This document shows, piece by piece, positions 45,332 to 57,259 of a stretch of 64,000 nt of DNA; the first letter of the stretch is position 1, and each line of letters opens with the position of its first letter. Location of the stretch: assembly GCA_963920665.1 (NCBI GenBank), contig OY987263.1, positions 44,613,218 to 44,677,217 on the forward strand, written 5' to 3'. The DNA is from Straminergon stramineum. Lineage: Eukaryota > Streptophyta > Bryopsida > Hypnales > Calliergonaceae. Below the pieces are notes generated by a model. The model had not been told where the DNA came from. It saw only the letters and a list, made by a program, of their open reading frames with translations, and did no database searches. Both the position numbers and the translations under genes were made by a program.

Positions 45332-46769
45332 TTAGAGTCACATAATTAAAAATTCACCAAAAAATCCGTTGTTGGAGTTCATTGCTTAGAAGACAAACTA
45401 AGTTAGGATCCCATACATTCCTCACCATCCAACTCTAGGATTTTTTGTTGATGCAATGAAAAACTCTTATAGGATTGATGCGTCTGCCAAGAAGAAGTTT
45501 TTTTCTAATTTGTGGTGCAAGCTATTTTGAAATATCTTATGAAGTTTTTTAGAGCATATTGGAGGAGCTTTAGAGATTTATTTATTATTTTCTTCTTAAT
45601 TTTCATTCACGAGGGGCATTTTGTAGTTGTTTTCTTTTGTATGTGTGTAGTTCATGTTCTAGGAGGTATAGAAATACCAAAAGGACTATCTCACCACTAT
45701 TAGGTAGAATCCTCTTAATCATTAATTTAGCCACTTCATTTCTTAGTCATTTTCTCATATCATGGTGAGGCTAAGTTGATGACCAACATGGCCATATGTG
45801 TTGTGTGAAATTAAGTGTAGCGGGAGTAATGCTCTAAAGCCTCAAACTTGTGTTTACACATTGAACCCACAAGTTGTTCATACACCTTGTCCATCAAATT
45901 CTTTTGTTATGGTTATGCCATGTGAAAATTTATAAAAAAAAACTCACATACTTTATTGGATGAATACACAAAGGAAATTGGAAGTGAACAAGTGATGCCA
46001 CCCATCTAGAAACCAACATGGGAGGCTCTAGTTAGAATTTCATTTCTAAGGCATGCATTGGAAAGTAAGGGGTGGAAAGTGTTGTATTCACATCTAGTAA
46101 TTCATTAGTTTTTAAATTTTGTAACCCACCAAAAATACTTTTTTCTTTGACTTCATATATTTTTATTTTTATTATCCTTAGATAGACTTTTAGATTTGCT
46201 CAAACATATAAAATCATCCCCCAAATTGACTTTTTCTGCATTTGATATCCTTGCACTAAAAATTCCAACACAAATTCATGCTACAATTGAAGGTTGGGAT
46301 AAATTAGGGGGCAAAAGTGACTAGGGTTGAGGATTCAAGTGTCTTATGTTAGTATTGGGCAAGAAAAACTTGGTAGGATTAAGGGACTTATTAAATCTAA
46401 GATTTTGTGACATGTAGGAAGGTGAGGGTGTGTAGGTTTGCCCCAACCTAAGAAGGGGATGCACTCCCTAATGCTAGCAATTAACTCAAGTTTTTGTGCT
46501 TATCATGTAGGTGAATGAGGTTGGTGAAAGGTTTTGCCCTTCCTACACCTCAATAGTGAATTAACCTCAACTCATGGGGATTCAATAAACAACCTAGCAT
46601 GGGGTAAGGCCATTGTTTTTCCCCTTGCTTGTATGGGCACATGGAATGAATGTCTTGGATTGGAAGCCCTTTGAGCATATTGAGCTATTTGGTGTCTAAT
46701 TCCCAACCATGACCATCGCATTCTTTGTTTACTTGTCTTATGAGTCTACGGTCTCATCTCTTAGAATTG
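45332..46769. other. AT-rich DNA, nothing recognised
   Basis: No protein-like frame, repeat or RNA gene seen. Confidence 0.45.
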
Positions 46770-46772
46770 AGA

Positions 46773-46988
46773 CACTATAAGAAACCCGCATTTTTGGTGA
46801 CGTGCCTCAATTTTCTGGAATAGATTTTTTGGGATGCCCAATTCAACAAGCCTATATTTTTATGTCAAGAAAAACATCGATGTGATGTTTTTCTTGACAT
46901 AAAAATATAGGCTTGTTGAAATGGGCATCCTAAAAATTTGTTCCAGAAAATTGAGGCACGTCACCAAAAATGCAGGTTTTTTATAATG
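46773..46988. mobile_element. CACTA-like MITE, near-perfect hairpin
   Basis: 216 bp that is almost one long inverted repeat with arms of about 100 bp. The left end is CACTATAAGAAACC; the right end reads CATTATAAAAAACC when reversed. Both continue GCATTTTTGGTGACGTGCC. It is flanked by AGA on both sides (46770-46772, 46989-46991), the 3-bp duplication typical of CACTA elements. No coding capacity. Confidence 0.78.
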
Positions 46989-46991
46989 AGA

Positions 46992-47520
46992 CTTGCATCT
47001 TGAGTTTGGGAGGATAGCGGCTATTTAGAGTGATCCCCTCTAAACTCTCATTTGCCAAACCAACAAAAATATTGAACCATAGAATTGAGATGGTAGAATA
47101 TGCACTAATAATTGATAATATGAGTAGGACATAGTACAACTTGAGTAGGGTATAATTGTATTTTGTAGAAGTGAAAAAGTTTATTATAATATTTAAATAT
47201 GAGTAGGAATGGTGGATTAGGATTAATATGAGGGACTCATATGCCTCATTAGAACTTCCTCATCCCACAAATGAAGAAATTGGCTAGTATGAATTAAATT
47301 AGGATTTTGTAGCCAAGTTTAGTAGTTGCAAAAATTGCACTTGAAGAATGACAAGGGTAGTACACCCAAAATGGTAATTATCTAGTCACAACCCCGTAGT
47401 TGCTAGTGAAGATACTAGAACTAATAGAGGGAGGTCTCCAACTTCAATGCCCATTCATAGAGGGATATTACCACCTACTAGTTATGGGTTTGCCACTAGT
47501 AGGAGAAGAATTTAGGAAAG
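46992..47520. other. AT-rich DNA, nothing recognised
   Basis: No clear feature. A weak frame from 47400 leads into the gag-like relic downstream. Confidence 0.45.
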
Positions 47521-47521
47521 A

Positions 47522-47685
47522 GTATTCTATTTTTCTAGTTAGGATAGAAGAATACAATCAATGGGGAAGAAGAGGTAGAGTCTCCTATAGAATCCCAACT
47601 AATAGAAAAAGACTTGGGGGAAGAATATTCCATACTTGTAGGTAGGATAGGAAATCACAATGTTAAGAGAGGGGAGGTAGATCCA
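47522..47685 (+). repeat. Two-copy tandem duplication, ~101-bp period
   Basis: 'agtattctatttttctag' at about 47521 and 'gaatattccatacttgtag' at about 47622 begin two related units that both pass through 'ttaggatag/gtaggatag' and end in 'gaggtaga'. Probably part of the decayed gag-like frame. Confidence 0.5.
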
Positions 47686-48040
47686 CCTCCACTGATTGAT
47701 GCAAATCCAATGGATGCCATGATGGCACCCCAAGGTTTACCAATTATTTAGCCTTGAGGTATGGCACCTCAAGCTTTGCCCACACACCTCTTCAAATTTG
47801 GTATTGGCTCTTGAAGAATGAAGATTTGTCAAGGCACATTGAGTGGTACACCAAAATCCTCATGACATATGTGATTCTTGAAAAAGACATATAGACTCGT
47901 GTGGTTTCAACTGCATTAAATGGTTCAGTCAACATACAATTGGTATTGATTGCATGCTCTCAAGACTTTTGTCACATGGCTTGTCATAGAAACGACCATT
48001 TTGACAAACAATATGAAAAGTATAGTGTTCATTGTTTCCT
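47640..48040 (+). pseudogene. Broken retrotransposon Gag-like relic
   Basis: Frame-shifted pieces read MAPQALPTHLFKFGIG, then SRHIEWYTKILMTYVILEKD, a stop, then TRVVSTALNGSVN, and farther on DHFDKQYEKY. The order (short hydrophobic FGI, HxxWY, coiled helix, ALxGSA-like) resembles the capsid part of plant retrotransposon Gag, possibly Ty3 type. At least one stop and one frameshift. Family assignment is inference. Confidence 0.35.
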
Positions 48041-51000
48041 CGTGAGAATCTTTGAATTCAAAATTTCAAGTGTAAAGTCACATTTATTATTTTTCTCAAA
48101 TTCTAAAGCATTTATCGGCTAAAAATTTGGTCTCTACAACCTATAGCTCTTAGTGTAAAGACCTTAGGAAATTAGAGGATAGATTTACCTTAGGAAAATC
48201 ATAAAAATAGTTAAATAGACATTTCTGAAAGATAAATTTTATTATAGACATATTCACAGAATTATTAAATAAAACACAAATCATACAGTATTGGCAAAGC
48301 TCTGAGAAAATTTAGAAAGATAGTTTCTACACTAATCCATTCATTACAACAACGTAAAGCGTTTAAGTAAGTTTTCTTCACCATAGTCCTAGCAATAAGA
48401 CTTTAAGTAATGACCTTTTAGGAGATTTTAAGTAAAAATTTATTAGATATACATTTTTAAGAATAAAACTTTCTTCAAAATCTCATAAAAATCATTACTT
48501 AAAGTCTTACAACGATACTAGGACTTTGCTTATAAACTTAATGCCCCTTGTGTTTTAGTATTATTTTATTGAACTTTGTAAAGTTGATAAATTATTAGAA
48601 AAAATCTTCAATAATAAAGTATTTATATTGTAAAGATATGACTTTAAAGTCAAAAGTTTTACAACATCTTCACTATTGCTACATGAATTACATTCCAATT
48701 TTAATGCTTAATATTTCATATTTCATAGAAAATATACTTCATGAATCCTTCATTTCTATATAAAACATATTGAGAATAATTGGTTTTGTAGTCTATTTCT
48801 GCCTAAAATGATGTTTTCTTTTCATCTTTTTTAACTTTCAATTTTATATAGTTTCTTATGATTCATATATGCAAATACATATAATTTTTAATAATAGTCT
48901 TTTAAAATTATATTTTCGATAATAGAGATCTCAAATTACATATACAAAATTGGTTAGACAAATCTAAAAAAATTTGGTACATACATATTACATTTTTGTC
49001 TATATGAAAATGGTCACATTAAATACATCTTTAAGAGAAAGGTTTTCAACTCTTATTTTCTCTATAATGCAAGTGAAAAACCAAACTTTTTCTTATTTTC
49101 AATCACAAAAGTTACAAAGAGATCTATTGTGAAGATGTCGTAAACCTAACCCCCATTCAAAAACATAGGCCTAACATAGGTACCAACTAATACAAATGAA
49201 ATGTCATTAAAATTTCTTAAATAGTTTTTATTAATTAAAATTTTAAAAAATTATTTCTCATATTCTTTGCATTTAATTTAAGAAATTTTTATAATGGATT
49301 AATCAATTATATGTTGTAGTTTATCCATGAACAAACTATCAATAATACTAGTTTCCATCCAAAAAGGTTGGACTTTGTATTTTATGTACTTTTATTACAA
49401 TACATGTTATACTTAAGAAATAAAATAAAGTATCAAATTTAAAGAACTTTATAATAAAAGACTTTCCAAAGTTTTAGTCCTAGAATTATTATGCAAGAAA
49501 AACTTCAAAAGGTGTGATAAATTGTAGAAAATAATAAATATATATATATAATTTATATTTATATTTATATTTATTTATTTTATTTTATTTTATTTTATTT
49601 TATTTTTTAAATTAGGAAAAGAATCAAAACCAAATTTGAATATATTTTGTAATTCTAGTTGGGTGGTTGTAAACCCAAGTAGACTCTAAAATAAACTTTC
49701 CTACTTAGAAATTCCATGCAAAGGATATCCACTATGTCTACTTTTGAAATAAGCACAATTTAAAAACATAAATAGTAGAAGAAAATTAATGTGAAATTGT
49801 AGATGGATATTTTAATAGCGTGGAAACTATTGAAAATATCTATAGTAGAGTTTGTTCACAGGGAGGAAGGAATCGGCCAATAAATAAACCTAAGGATGAC
49901 TATTGACGTTAATTCCTAAGGATTTGCACAATAGAAGAATAAGGGAAACGCTCAATCCCACTCTTACCATAGGCATAACCCATAGTTTATTATTATTAAG
50001 ATAGGGAAACTTAGCCAATGGTTAAATCTTTCTTCTATAGCTCTAGCTTTGTCCAATCCAACCAGCATAATCTTCAATTGATTCTCCTTGAAGCTTGACT
50101 GCATCATCCATTGCTCATGTCTTTTCCTTTGTTCTCCAGTGTCTCCAGCATATCTTTAAGTCCAATTGGTTTCCCAAATCTCCTTCTTAATTTAATTTAC
50201 CAATCAGTTCTCTCAAATAATCTCTCGTTATTATAAAACTCCCAATGGAATATGGCAATTCATAACTATAGAATTCTTCTCATTCACTGACTCTATCGAT
50301 GTACTTCACTCTAGCCATCTCATCACATACACAATTGCAAAATAAAATCTATAGACCTACCAACAACCAACAACCATATCTACTATGGTTCCTACATATC
50401 CAACCGTTTACACAATGGACACACATACCATGGCATACATACAATAGAAAAATTAACACTTCCACATATAACACACAATTGATTGGCAATCAAATTCATA
50501 CATTCAATTTACCACACACAGCCCAATAGACTCAATCACACACACATTAAGATAAACAATCAATTCGGCCCATGCTCCATCACACAAAATATACACACAC
50601 ACTGCGAATTACAATTGAATTTCCACTTTGTATTTCAATCTCCAAAAGATATTACAATTGATTCGCATAGTATTTCTCAGCCACCACTCCGTAAAAGCTA
50701 TTGACTCACACTCACAGATACTAACACCGAATCTATAGACTTGCTCTTGCACACACACTAATTGCACTAAAACTCTATCGCTCAACACACTACCGGCCTC
50801 TTTGCCACAGGAGCACTGGATCTCTCTTCCAGTCTACCCCTTCCATCGAACTCTCCATCGAACTTCACTTGAATCAACTGACAACCACCACTATAGTTCG
50901 CACCCCATTCATCCTGCCTATACATCCATTGACACAATTCTATAGTGAAAACTTTACTAACTGGTAATAACCGAGTATTAACTATTGAAATGCTAGAGTA

Positions 51001-52130
51001 CTATAGAAAATTGAAAAATTGTCAAAATTAATCTATTATGCACCGCATCCTCAATAGATTCTAAGACTACAGAAATGTACCCAAATTATCATGAGTTTCC
51101 TAAATTTCAAATCAAAATATCATTTCTAATTCTCTAAATTTCAAATCTCACTTTAGATAAGGCCACTCGCTTCCATATTTTATTAAAATAAGATTAGAAA
51201 TCATGAAAATATTTAACACAATTATATTTCTCTATGGATTAGTAATTTGAAAATTACATTAAAAAATCCATTGTGTGCCTTGTTTACTATGGAGCAAATA
51301 AAACAAAACAAATATTTTGTGAAGTCTCCCATCAAAAACACCAATTATTTTCTTGAAAAATTTAGTAGTAACCTAGAAGAAGCCAAGGGACCCCCCCCCC
51401 CCAAGAGAAACCAAGGGAAGACAAGGCAAATGAAGCGAAGGGAGAGAATATAAGGGAAAAACAAAGGCTTGAATGGAATGGAAGGGAGGTAATAAGATGA
51501 AGATAGAGGGACTTCATTCAAATCCTTTAAAGATCTATTTACCAAGAAAATTTTGAATTGATCTAATAAATGTGAAAATTTTAAATTAAAAAGAGTTGTC
51601 TCGCTTACAAAAAATTTTAGAAAATTTAGTGTTATGCCCAATGGTCAAGATTGACAAAAGATATTTCAAAAAATTCTTCTTCATCTTATCTAGAATCTTT
51701 TTCCATTCTTTTCCATAGATGAAAAAGAAATATTTATAATTCAAGACATTTATCAAATCACACATTGTATCTTCAATAATTTCTTTGAGAGGAAATTTAA
51801 TAATGCCAACCTTCATCGCTGAGTATGATATATAAATTTTAAAATAAAAGTACTAGCAACAAACTTGAGTAGTGGTCTTTAACTCTTAAAAGGGCCTTGG
51901 GGTCCCTCTATACGACTTGTATTTTGCTTTATAACTCTTCCATTATGGTTTAATAGATGAATTATGATACATTTTTATTGGATCTGTCCTTTGGACAAAG
52001 ACTATGGCAACGACTCCGCATCGACTACTCCACATTGACTTTTGTATGTGAAAGTCCAAATTCTATCTACAACCATATTTACACTATACAATCGGAGGTC
52101 GCCTTGTTGGAGATTTGACGATTGGTTCCA
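48041..52130. other. Very AT-rich DNA, no gene recognised
   Basis: About 4 kb with many short A/T runs, no durable frame on either strand, and no tRNA or rRNA. It includes the A/T microsatellite at 49538-49608 and a run of 12 C at 51391-51402. Confidence 0.5.
49538..49608 (+). repeat. A/T microsatellite (TA)n then (TATTT)n
   Basis: Short TA run followed by about ten ATTT/TATTT units and a T run. Simple slippage repeat. Confidence 0.9.
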
Positions 52131-52287
52131 GAGGGGGTTCAATTGGGGGGATCTGATTGGACAAGGGGTTCAATTGGAGGGGTCTAACTAGGCAAGGGGT
52201 CTAATTAGGGGGGTCTAATTGGGCAAGGGGGGGTCCAACTGGGCAAGGGGTTTGATTGGGGGGGGGGGTCTGATTAGACAGGGGCAA
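52131..52287 (+). repeat. G-rich minisatellite
   Basis: About ten short units of the form G(4-10) followed by 'tctaattgggcaa' variants (ttcaattg, tctgattggacaa, tccaactgggcaa). The runs of four or more G could form quadruplexes, though the loops between them are long. Confidence 0.8.
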
Positions 52288-54381
52288 AGTTGATCCCACA
52301 CGTCCTCCTCACCCTAGAGGTCCAACTTGCAACATTGTCCTTGTCTCGCTCCTCTTTCGCACACCACCACCAGTTTCCAAAATAATTTCTCATGGACGAT
52401 GTTGAAGCTTAAACCCTAAGTTAGCTCTCCTACATGTTCTTCCTACCCCGCCTCTATCGTCACTTTTCGAGGATGGAGACTGTAGCAGCCATGGCTTCTC
52501 TTGTCGTTACCCTGTTTGTTGCTTCTCCTTCCTATTGTTGCTTTGCTCTACTTCTAGAGCTTTGAACTTCGCGCATTTGATAGCCTAATGGTGTGGTTTA
52601 GAGTCATCGTTGGCTTTGTCTTCATCATCTTCATCACTACATTTTTCTTATGGGCTATTCATTGATAAATTTTTTTGTAAGGCGCAATATGTTCGTTGTT
52701 ATGTGTCAAGTGTCGTGGTAGTGAAGGAACGATTTCAGGTATTGCAATTGGTTCTAAAATCAAGTGGAGAACAATTGACAATTGGAGAGCAAGTGTGGAA
52801 GAGCTTCATCAGTGCTCTTTGGAACTCCAATTTTGAGGTACAAAACTACTGGTCCTATTGGTTGATTTAGGGCAATAAATCATGTCCTTCATTGAAGGTT
52901 TTGTAGCCCTTTGAAATGAGTTGAATTAATCATGTCATGAAGATTCAAGGCAACCAATGCCCTTAAAACCTAGATTAATTGGTGCACATGGTTTCTTTGA
53001 CCTCACTAAGTAATTATGTATACATCACCTTATGAGATGGTTTGTACCATTATATGATATGTGTTGTTAGTAGGGTCCAACGTCAAAGTTGTGCACTACC
53101 TAAACGAGGACCAGTCCAATTTTGTGCTATCAAGTACAAATATAAATGGTCTCAAATGTTCAATGCCCGAACTTTGGTGTTGTCATGACCCTCATCAAGA
53201 GGCATACCTGTGCCACCTTGGTGAGCAAGTAGGACATTGGAGGTGACTCCCCAAGCCTTGCAAGAGATGGGGTAGGGGGACTAGGAGTCCCGAGCAATCA
53301 AAGCGTTGTAGCGCTTTGATCCGGATGAATTAGGGGGCGTGTTACACATGCTTGGAAATCTTGTAAGAAGAAACGTCAATGGATTCAAAGAACGCAAAAA
53401 TCTGAGTTGGGAATCAAAAGTTATGGCTCCTCAAAGTTGGCAATGTCCCAGCCGTATCCTAAGGCACGGAGATGTGGGAAACAAGGTTTGGGAGGATTCC
53501 TTTGAGCCAAATAGGTCATGCCACATATCATTGAAAAGCTAAGGAGACAAGCTTTCTAAAGTGCTAAGGCTTATGAGGAGATGAGTTATGAGCTAAAAGT
53601 TATGGGCATCAAAAGAGGGTGGAGTCCTAGAGAACTACATCTCCTAGGGGACTTGTACCTTTGGAGGGCCATAACTTCCTCAATACTTGTTGCAATGGAA
53701 AAAAATGAATAGTCCAAGGTGATCTATGGAAAATGTAAATCAAAAAAATGGTCTTGCACTTGGGATTTGGAGCTTGGAGCTAAATATTAACCCGATGGGA
53801 AGATTGGAAGTCTTTGGAGGTCCGATTCTGGGGGAAACCACTTAAAATTGGGTGGTCTTCTAGGATGGAGAGCATCTTGGGGGATCCTGGTGACCTCTAA
53901 TAGGGGGGAGGGGGTTGCCAAATCCCGTAGAAAGTACTATGAGGAGGGATGGTCTTCCTCCTCACTCACGAATGGTGCCATCGTGAGCCTAAGTGGCCCC
54001 GAGTGGTGAGGTTAGTGTTTGAGCCTCACCACTACTTGTGTGTTATCGTGGAGTGCTTGTGCACTCTTTGATACCGGTTGCGTGGTGTCCCACTTCACAC
54101 TAGGCCATGGTGTGAGTCCCGATTTGTGAGTCCCGAAGTGAGTTGGGTTGGGCCTAGTGGGGAGTTGGGTCCCATTTTAAGGTGGTTAGCACCGGTAGAG
54201 AGTAGTGCCTCTACCGAGTGCTTAGACATCAATGAAAGTTCCACCCCATGTCATCAAATGACATGTCCGATGTCTTGTGGGAGTTAAGTGTTGGAAAGAA
54301 AGTGTTGGGAAGAAAGTATTGGGAGTCATGGAGGAATGGAGAACCTCTTGGCTTGAGTTGGAACCTAACATTATGGATGCA
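52288..54381. other. Intergenic DNA, no intact gene
   Basis: GC rises compared with 48-52 kb. No frame with recognisable domains. Around 53325 'aattagggggcg' followed by TGTTACACATG looks like a polypurine tract and LTR start, but I could not find the partner LTR or coding region. Confidence 0.4.
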
Positions 54382-54500
54382 TGGCATGTGGAGTGTTAGG
54401 AGAGCATGACCTTTGGTATCACTAAAGAATTAAGTGCTTGGGAAAGCACTAGAAAGTGAACTTAAGATGGTAAGTGTCACTAAAAGGTGCGACAGATGCA
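54382..54500 (+). repeat. Inverted repeat, left arm
   Basis: Roughly 110-120 bp; pairs with 54786-54894 read in reverse (shared 'ggcatgtg', 'agtgttaggagagc', 'gtcactaa', 'gcgaca'), with small indels and about 80 percent match by eye. Spacer about 285 bp. Confidence 0.6.
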
Positions 54501-54785
54501 TGTCCATTCCTACCAAGCAGATTCTAGTTTTGGTTTTATTTGTGAGCATGGTTAACCTAAGAAGCCTAAATTGGGTCTCATGTTTTGTTTTGTTTTCTTC
54601 TTTTTTCTAGAAATTTTGAGTAGGTAGAATGTGGACTTCTTTTTGTTCAAACTTATTTGTTTTTTACCAACACATGTAAAATTCCTGATTTTGATACTAT
54701 AATTGTTTAATTCACAATGTGAATTTGTCATATTGAAACCATGAATTCTTGATCCTTTAGGATTTAATCTCTAATGCTTGAAAGC

Positions 54786-54894
54786 CATCTATGTCGCGCC
54801 CCTTAGTGACATTTACCACTTTAAGCTCACTTTCCAAATCCTTAACACCTTAGTGCCACTAAGGTTCACGCTCTCCTAACACTACACATGCCAC
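54786..54894 (-). repeat. Inverted repeat, right arm
   Basis: Reverse partner of 54382-54500. A B 5' LTR is inserted directly at its outer end (flank GCCAC). With the left arm it may be the remains of a foldback transposon. Confidence 0.6.
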
Positions 54895-55139
54895 TGTTGA
54901 AGATCATGTACATATTAGTGTAGATAGTGTACATTCAGCCCTAGGAGTAGGATTAGACTCTTAGTTAGACTTAGAGTCTATTGGGTGTTGCTTGTAGTCA
55001 AAGGCAGCCCAAGGTTGCTAGTTATCCCACATGGTTTGTGGATAACTAGTGAAAGGCTTTATGCTTATGTTCAGCCCACACATGGGCCTTGGTATCTTCT
55101 ACCATCTAAGTAAAGCCTTTCTCCATTCAAAACCCAATA
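54895..55139 (+). repeat. Family B 5' LTR
   Basis: 245 bp, 5'-type TTTATGCTTATG, ends AACCCAATA. Followed directly by the primer site. Confidence 0.93.
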
Positions 55140-55153
55140 GGTTATGGGCCCAC
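55140..55153 (+). other. Primer-binding site, initiator tRNA-Met anticodon arm
   Basis: GGTTATGGGCCCAC directly after the LTR. Confidence 0.75.
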
Positions 55154-56196
55154 ACTCTTGGCGTTGCACATGAGGGAGAAATTCAAGTCATTTGGAAAAG
55201 TTCTTGGAGCTTGGAGGAGCATACTGAATTTGGGGCTCTTGGTCACCTACAAACCATATGGTGTGAGTAAAATTTTCAAAACAAAGAAAAAAAGTCTTTG
55301 AATTCCATCTTTTGTTTTGAGCCTTTGTGGGCTGGTTTGTGAGGTTTGGAGTTCATTTTTGAGTGTGAGATTGCTCATGATTGAAATCAGACCTAATTAG
55401 GGCTGGTTTCATGCTCCTTGTTTGAGTTTGTGCTTGCAAGTGTACATTGGCAGCCCATTGGGGCTGATTGTGCACTTGGGTACATTGGTGATTGTCATTT
55501 TGGCAATTGCAATCTTGTGAGAGTCCTTGGTGAGGCTTGGGAGCATTTGTGGGTTGCATTAGGCGTTTCCATGCATTGAGGGCTGAGTGGTGCCCTTGTG
55601 AGTGAGTGAGACGAAATTGTGATCCCAAGAGGGCTGATTTGTGCCCTTGTGAGTGTGTGAGACCAAGTAGAGGACTTTGTGAAGCCAAAGGGCTGGTTTG
55701 TGCCCTTGTGAGTGTGTGAGACCTCATAGTGGACATTGTGAACTCAAGAGGGCTGATTTGTGTCATTGAGAGAGAGTGACACCCAATTGGGGTTCTTGAG
55801 TGACTTGGTGAGCCAAGTAGGGCTGGTTGAAGCCATTGTAGTCCATGAGGTGCTCATTGTGAGTGGGAGCTTCAATCTAGGGCTGATTGCAAGCTTTGAG
55901 ATCTTTGGAGTGTGGAGGATCCAATTGGGGAGGAGAATTGTGAGGAGAATTGTGATTTTGAAGTAGAACCAGCCCATGACGAGCATGTGGTGGTTGTGAG
56001 CTTCATTAGGGTTTGATTTGGTGTGGAGAGGAAGTCTTGTGCTTGTGAGGTGTGGTTTGGCGTTCTTAGGGTTGCAAGGTGCTTGTGAGGGCTGATTGGT
56101 CCCATTTCAGCCCAATTTGCCCCAAGGGAGTGTTTGAGGGCTGAATTCAGATTGGAGACCTTGTGGGTGCTGCCAAGAAGTGGGAGCTGATTCAAC
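55154..56196 (+). other. Family B leader with GGGCTG-rich repeats
   Basis: Eleven GGGCTG and two CAGCCC in about 870 bp (about 55330-56145). Four ~59-bp units at about 55580-55780. No coding signal. Confidence 0.82.
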
Positions 56197-56354
56197 ATGG
56201 CCTCAAGTGGAGGAGAGGGCGTCCGGATCATTGACAAGTTCAATGGGGAGAATTTTGGGATGTGGAAGTTCAAGATGGAGATGATTCTTGCGGAGAAGGA
56301 TTTGTGGGAGGTGGTGGATGGGAGTGAGGAGCCTCCAAGTGAAGATGCTGATTT
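56197..56354 (+). pseudogene. Family B Gag N-terminal stub
   Basis: First ~52 codons of gag (MASSGGEG to SEDAD), cut by the next B 5' LTR. The frame continues in phase into that LTR and ends with the VEDHVHNRV-type tail at 56424, giving a 75-aa open frame of no expected function. Confidence 0.85.
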
Positions 56355-56599
56355 TGTTGAAGATCATGTACATAATCGTGTAGATAGTGTACATTCAGCC
56401 CTAGGAGTAGGATTAGACTCTTAGTTAGACTTAGAGTCTATTGGGTGTTGCTTGTAGTCAAAGGCAGCCCAAGGTTGCTAGTTATCCCACATGGTTTGTG
56501 GATAACTAGTGAAAGGCTTTATGCTTATGTTCAGCCTACACATGGGCCTTGGTATCTTCTCCCATCTAAGTAAAGCCTTTCTCCATTCAAAACTCAATA
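56355..56599 (+). repeat. Family B 5' LTR
   Basis: 245 bp, 5'-type TTTATGCTTATG; left flank GATTT is B gag. Confidence 0.93.
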
Positions 56600-56613
56600 G
56601 GTTATGGGCCCAC
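56600..56613 (+). other. Primer-binding site, initiator tRNA-Met anticodon arm
   Basis: GGTTATGGGCCCAC directly after the LTR. Confidence 0.75.
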
Positions 56614-56961
56614 GCACTTGGCGTTGCACATGAGGGAGAAATTCAAGTCATTTGGAAAAGTTCGTGGAGCTTGGAGGAGCATACTGAATTTGGGGCTCTT
56701 GGTCACCTACAAACCATATGGTGTGAGTAAAATTTTCAAAACAAAGAAAAAAAGTCTTTGAATTCCATCTTTTGTTTTGAGCTTTTGTGGGCTGGTTTGT
56801 GAGGTTTGGAGTTCATTTTTGAGTGTGAGATTGCTCATGGTTGAAATCAGACCTAATTAGGGCTGGTTTCATGCTTCTTGTTTGAGTTTGTGCTTGCAAG
56901 TGTACATTGGCAGCCCATTGGGGCTGATTGTGCACTTGGGTACATTGGTGATAGTCATTTT
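56614..56961 (+). other. Family B leader, truncated
   Basis: First ~350 bp of a B leader, cut at 'agtcatttt' by the family A 5' LTR. The rest of this B copy does not resume after the A element; a different part of B pol does. Confidence 0.82.
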
Positions 56962-57259
56962 TGTTGAAGGAAGTGAGTAGGATGTTATAGGTTGTTTGAA
57001 GTAGGTCTTAAGTATGGGCTAAACTTAGTTATGTGTTGTTTGTAGTAAAAGCAATGAGATATTAGAGAGGGGAAGTCCTTTAAGTGGTGCCTATAGAGAG
57101 GGGCATACCTCTTAGACAATTGTCCCATATGGTTAGTCATGGCACTAGGTAGTAGAGTAGTATAAGAAGGCAACCCCTAGCATGGGTTGAATATCCCTTT
57201 CTCACACTTGTTTGTGTTCCTCTTCATTGAAATACATTCTTTTGTTCTCTTTCTCAATA
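56962..57259 (+). repeat. Family A 5' LTR
   Basis: 298 bp, TGTTGAAGG to TTCTCAATA. No difference from 61974-62271 seen by eye. Confidence 0.94.
57161..57168 (+). promoter_or_regulatory. Candidate TATA box of family A LTR
   Basis: TATAAGAA at LTR position 200, preceded by 'gtagagtag'. It would place the RNA start near LTR position 230, leaving a short R-U5. Motif only; no direct evidence of transcription. Confidence 0.35.

Noticed and set aside
48041..50000. Possible organelle DNA insert because of very high AT
   Set aside because: No recognisable organelle genes, tRNAs or rRNAs.
50299..50704. Small plus-strand frames near 50.3-50.7 kb
   Set aside because: Composition of CA-rich DNA; no domain or homologue recognised.
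53325..54500. Possible Ty3-type LTR starting TGTTACACATG after a G-rich tract
   Set aside because: No second LTR, primer site or pol domain found; the end could not be placed.
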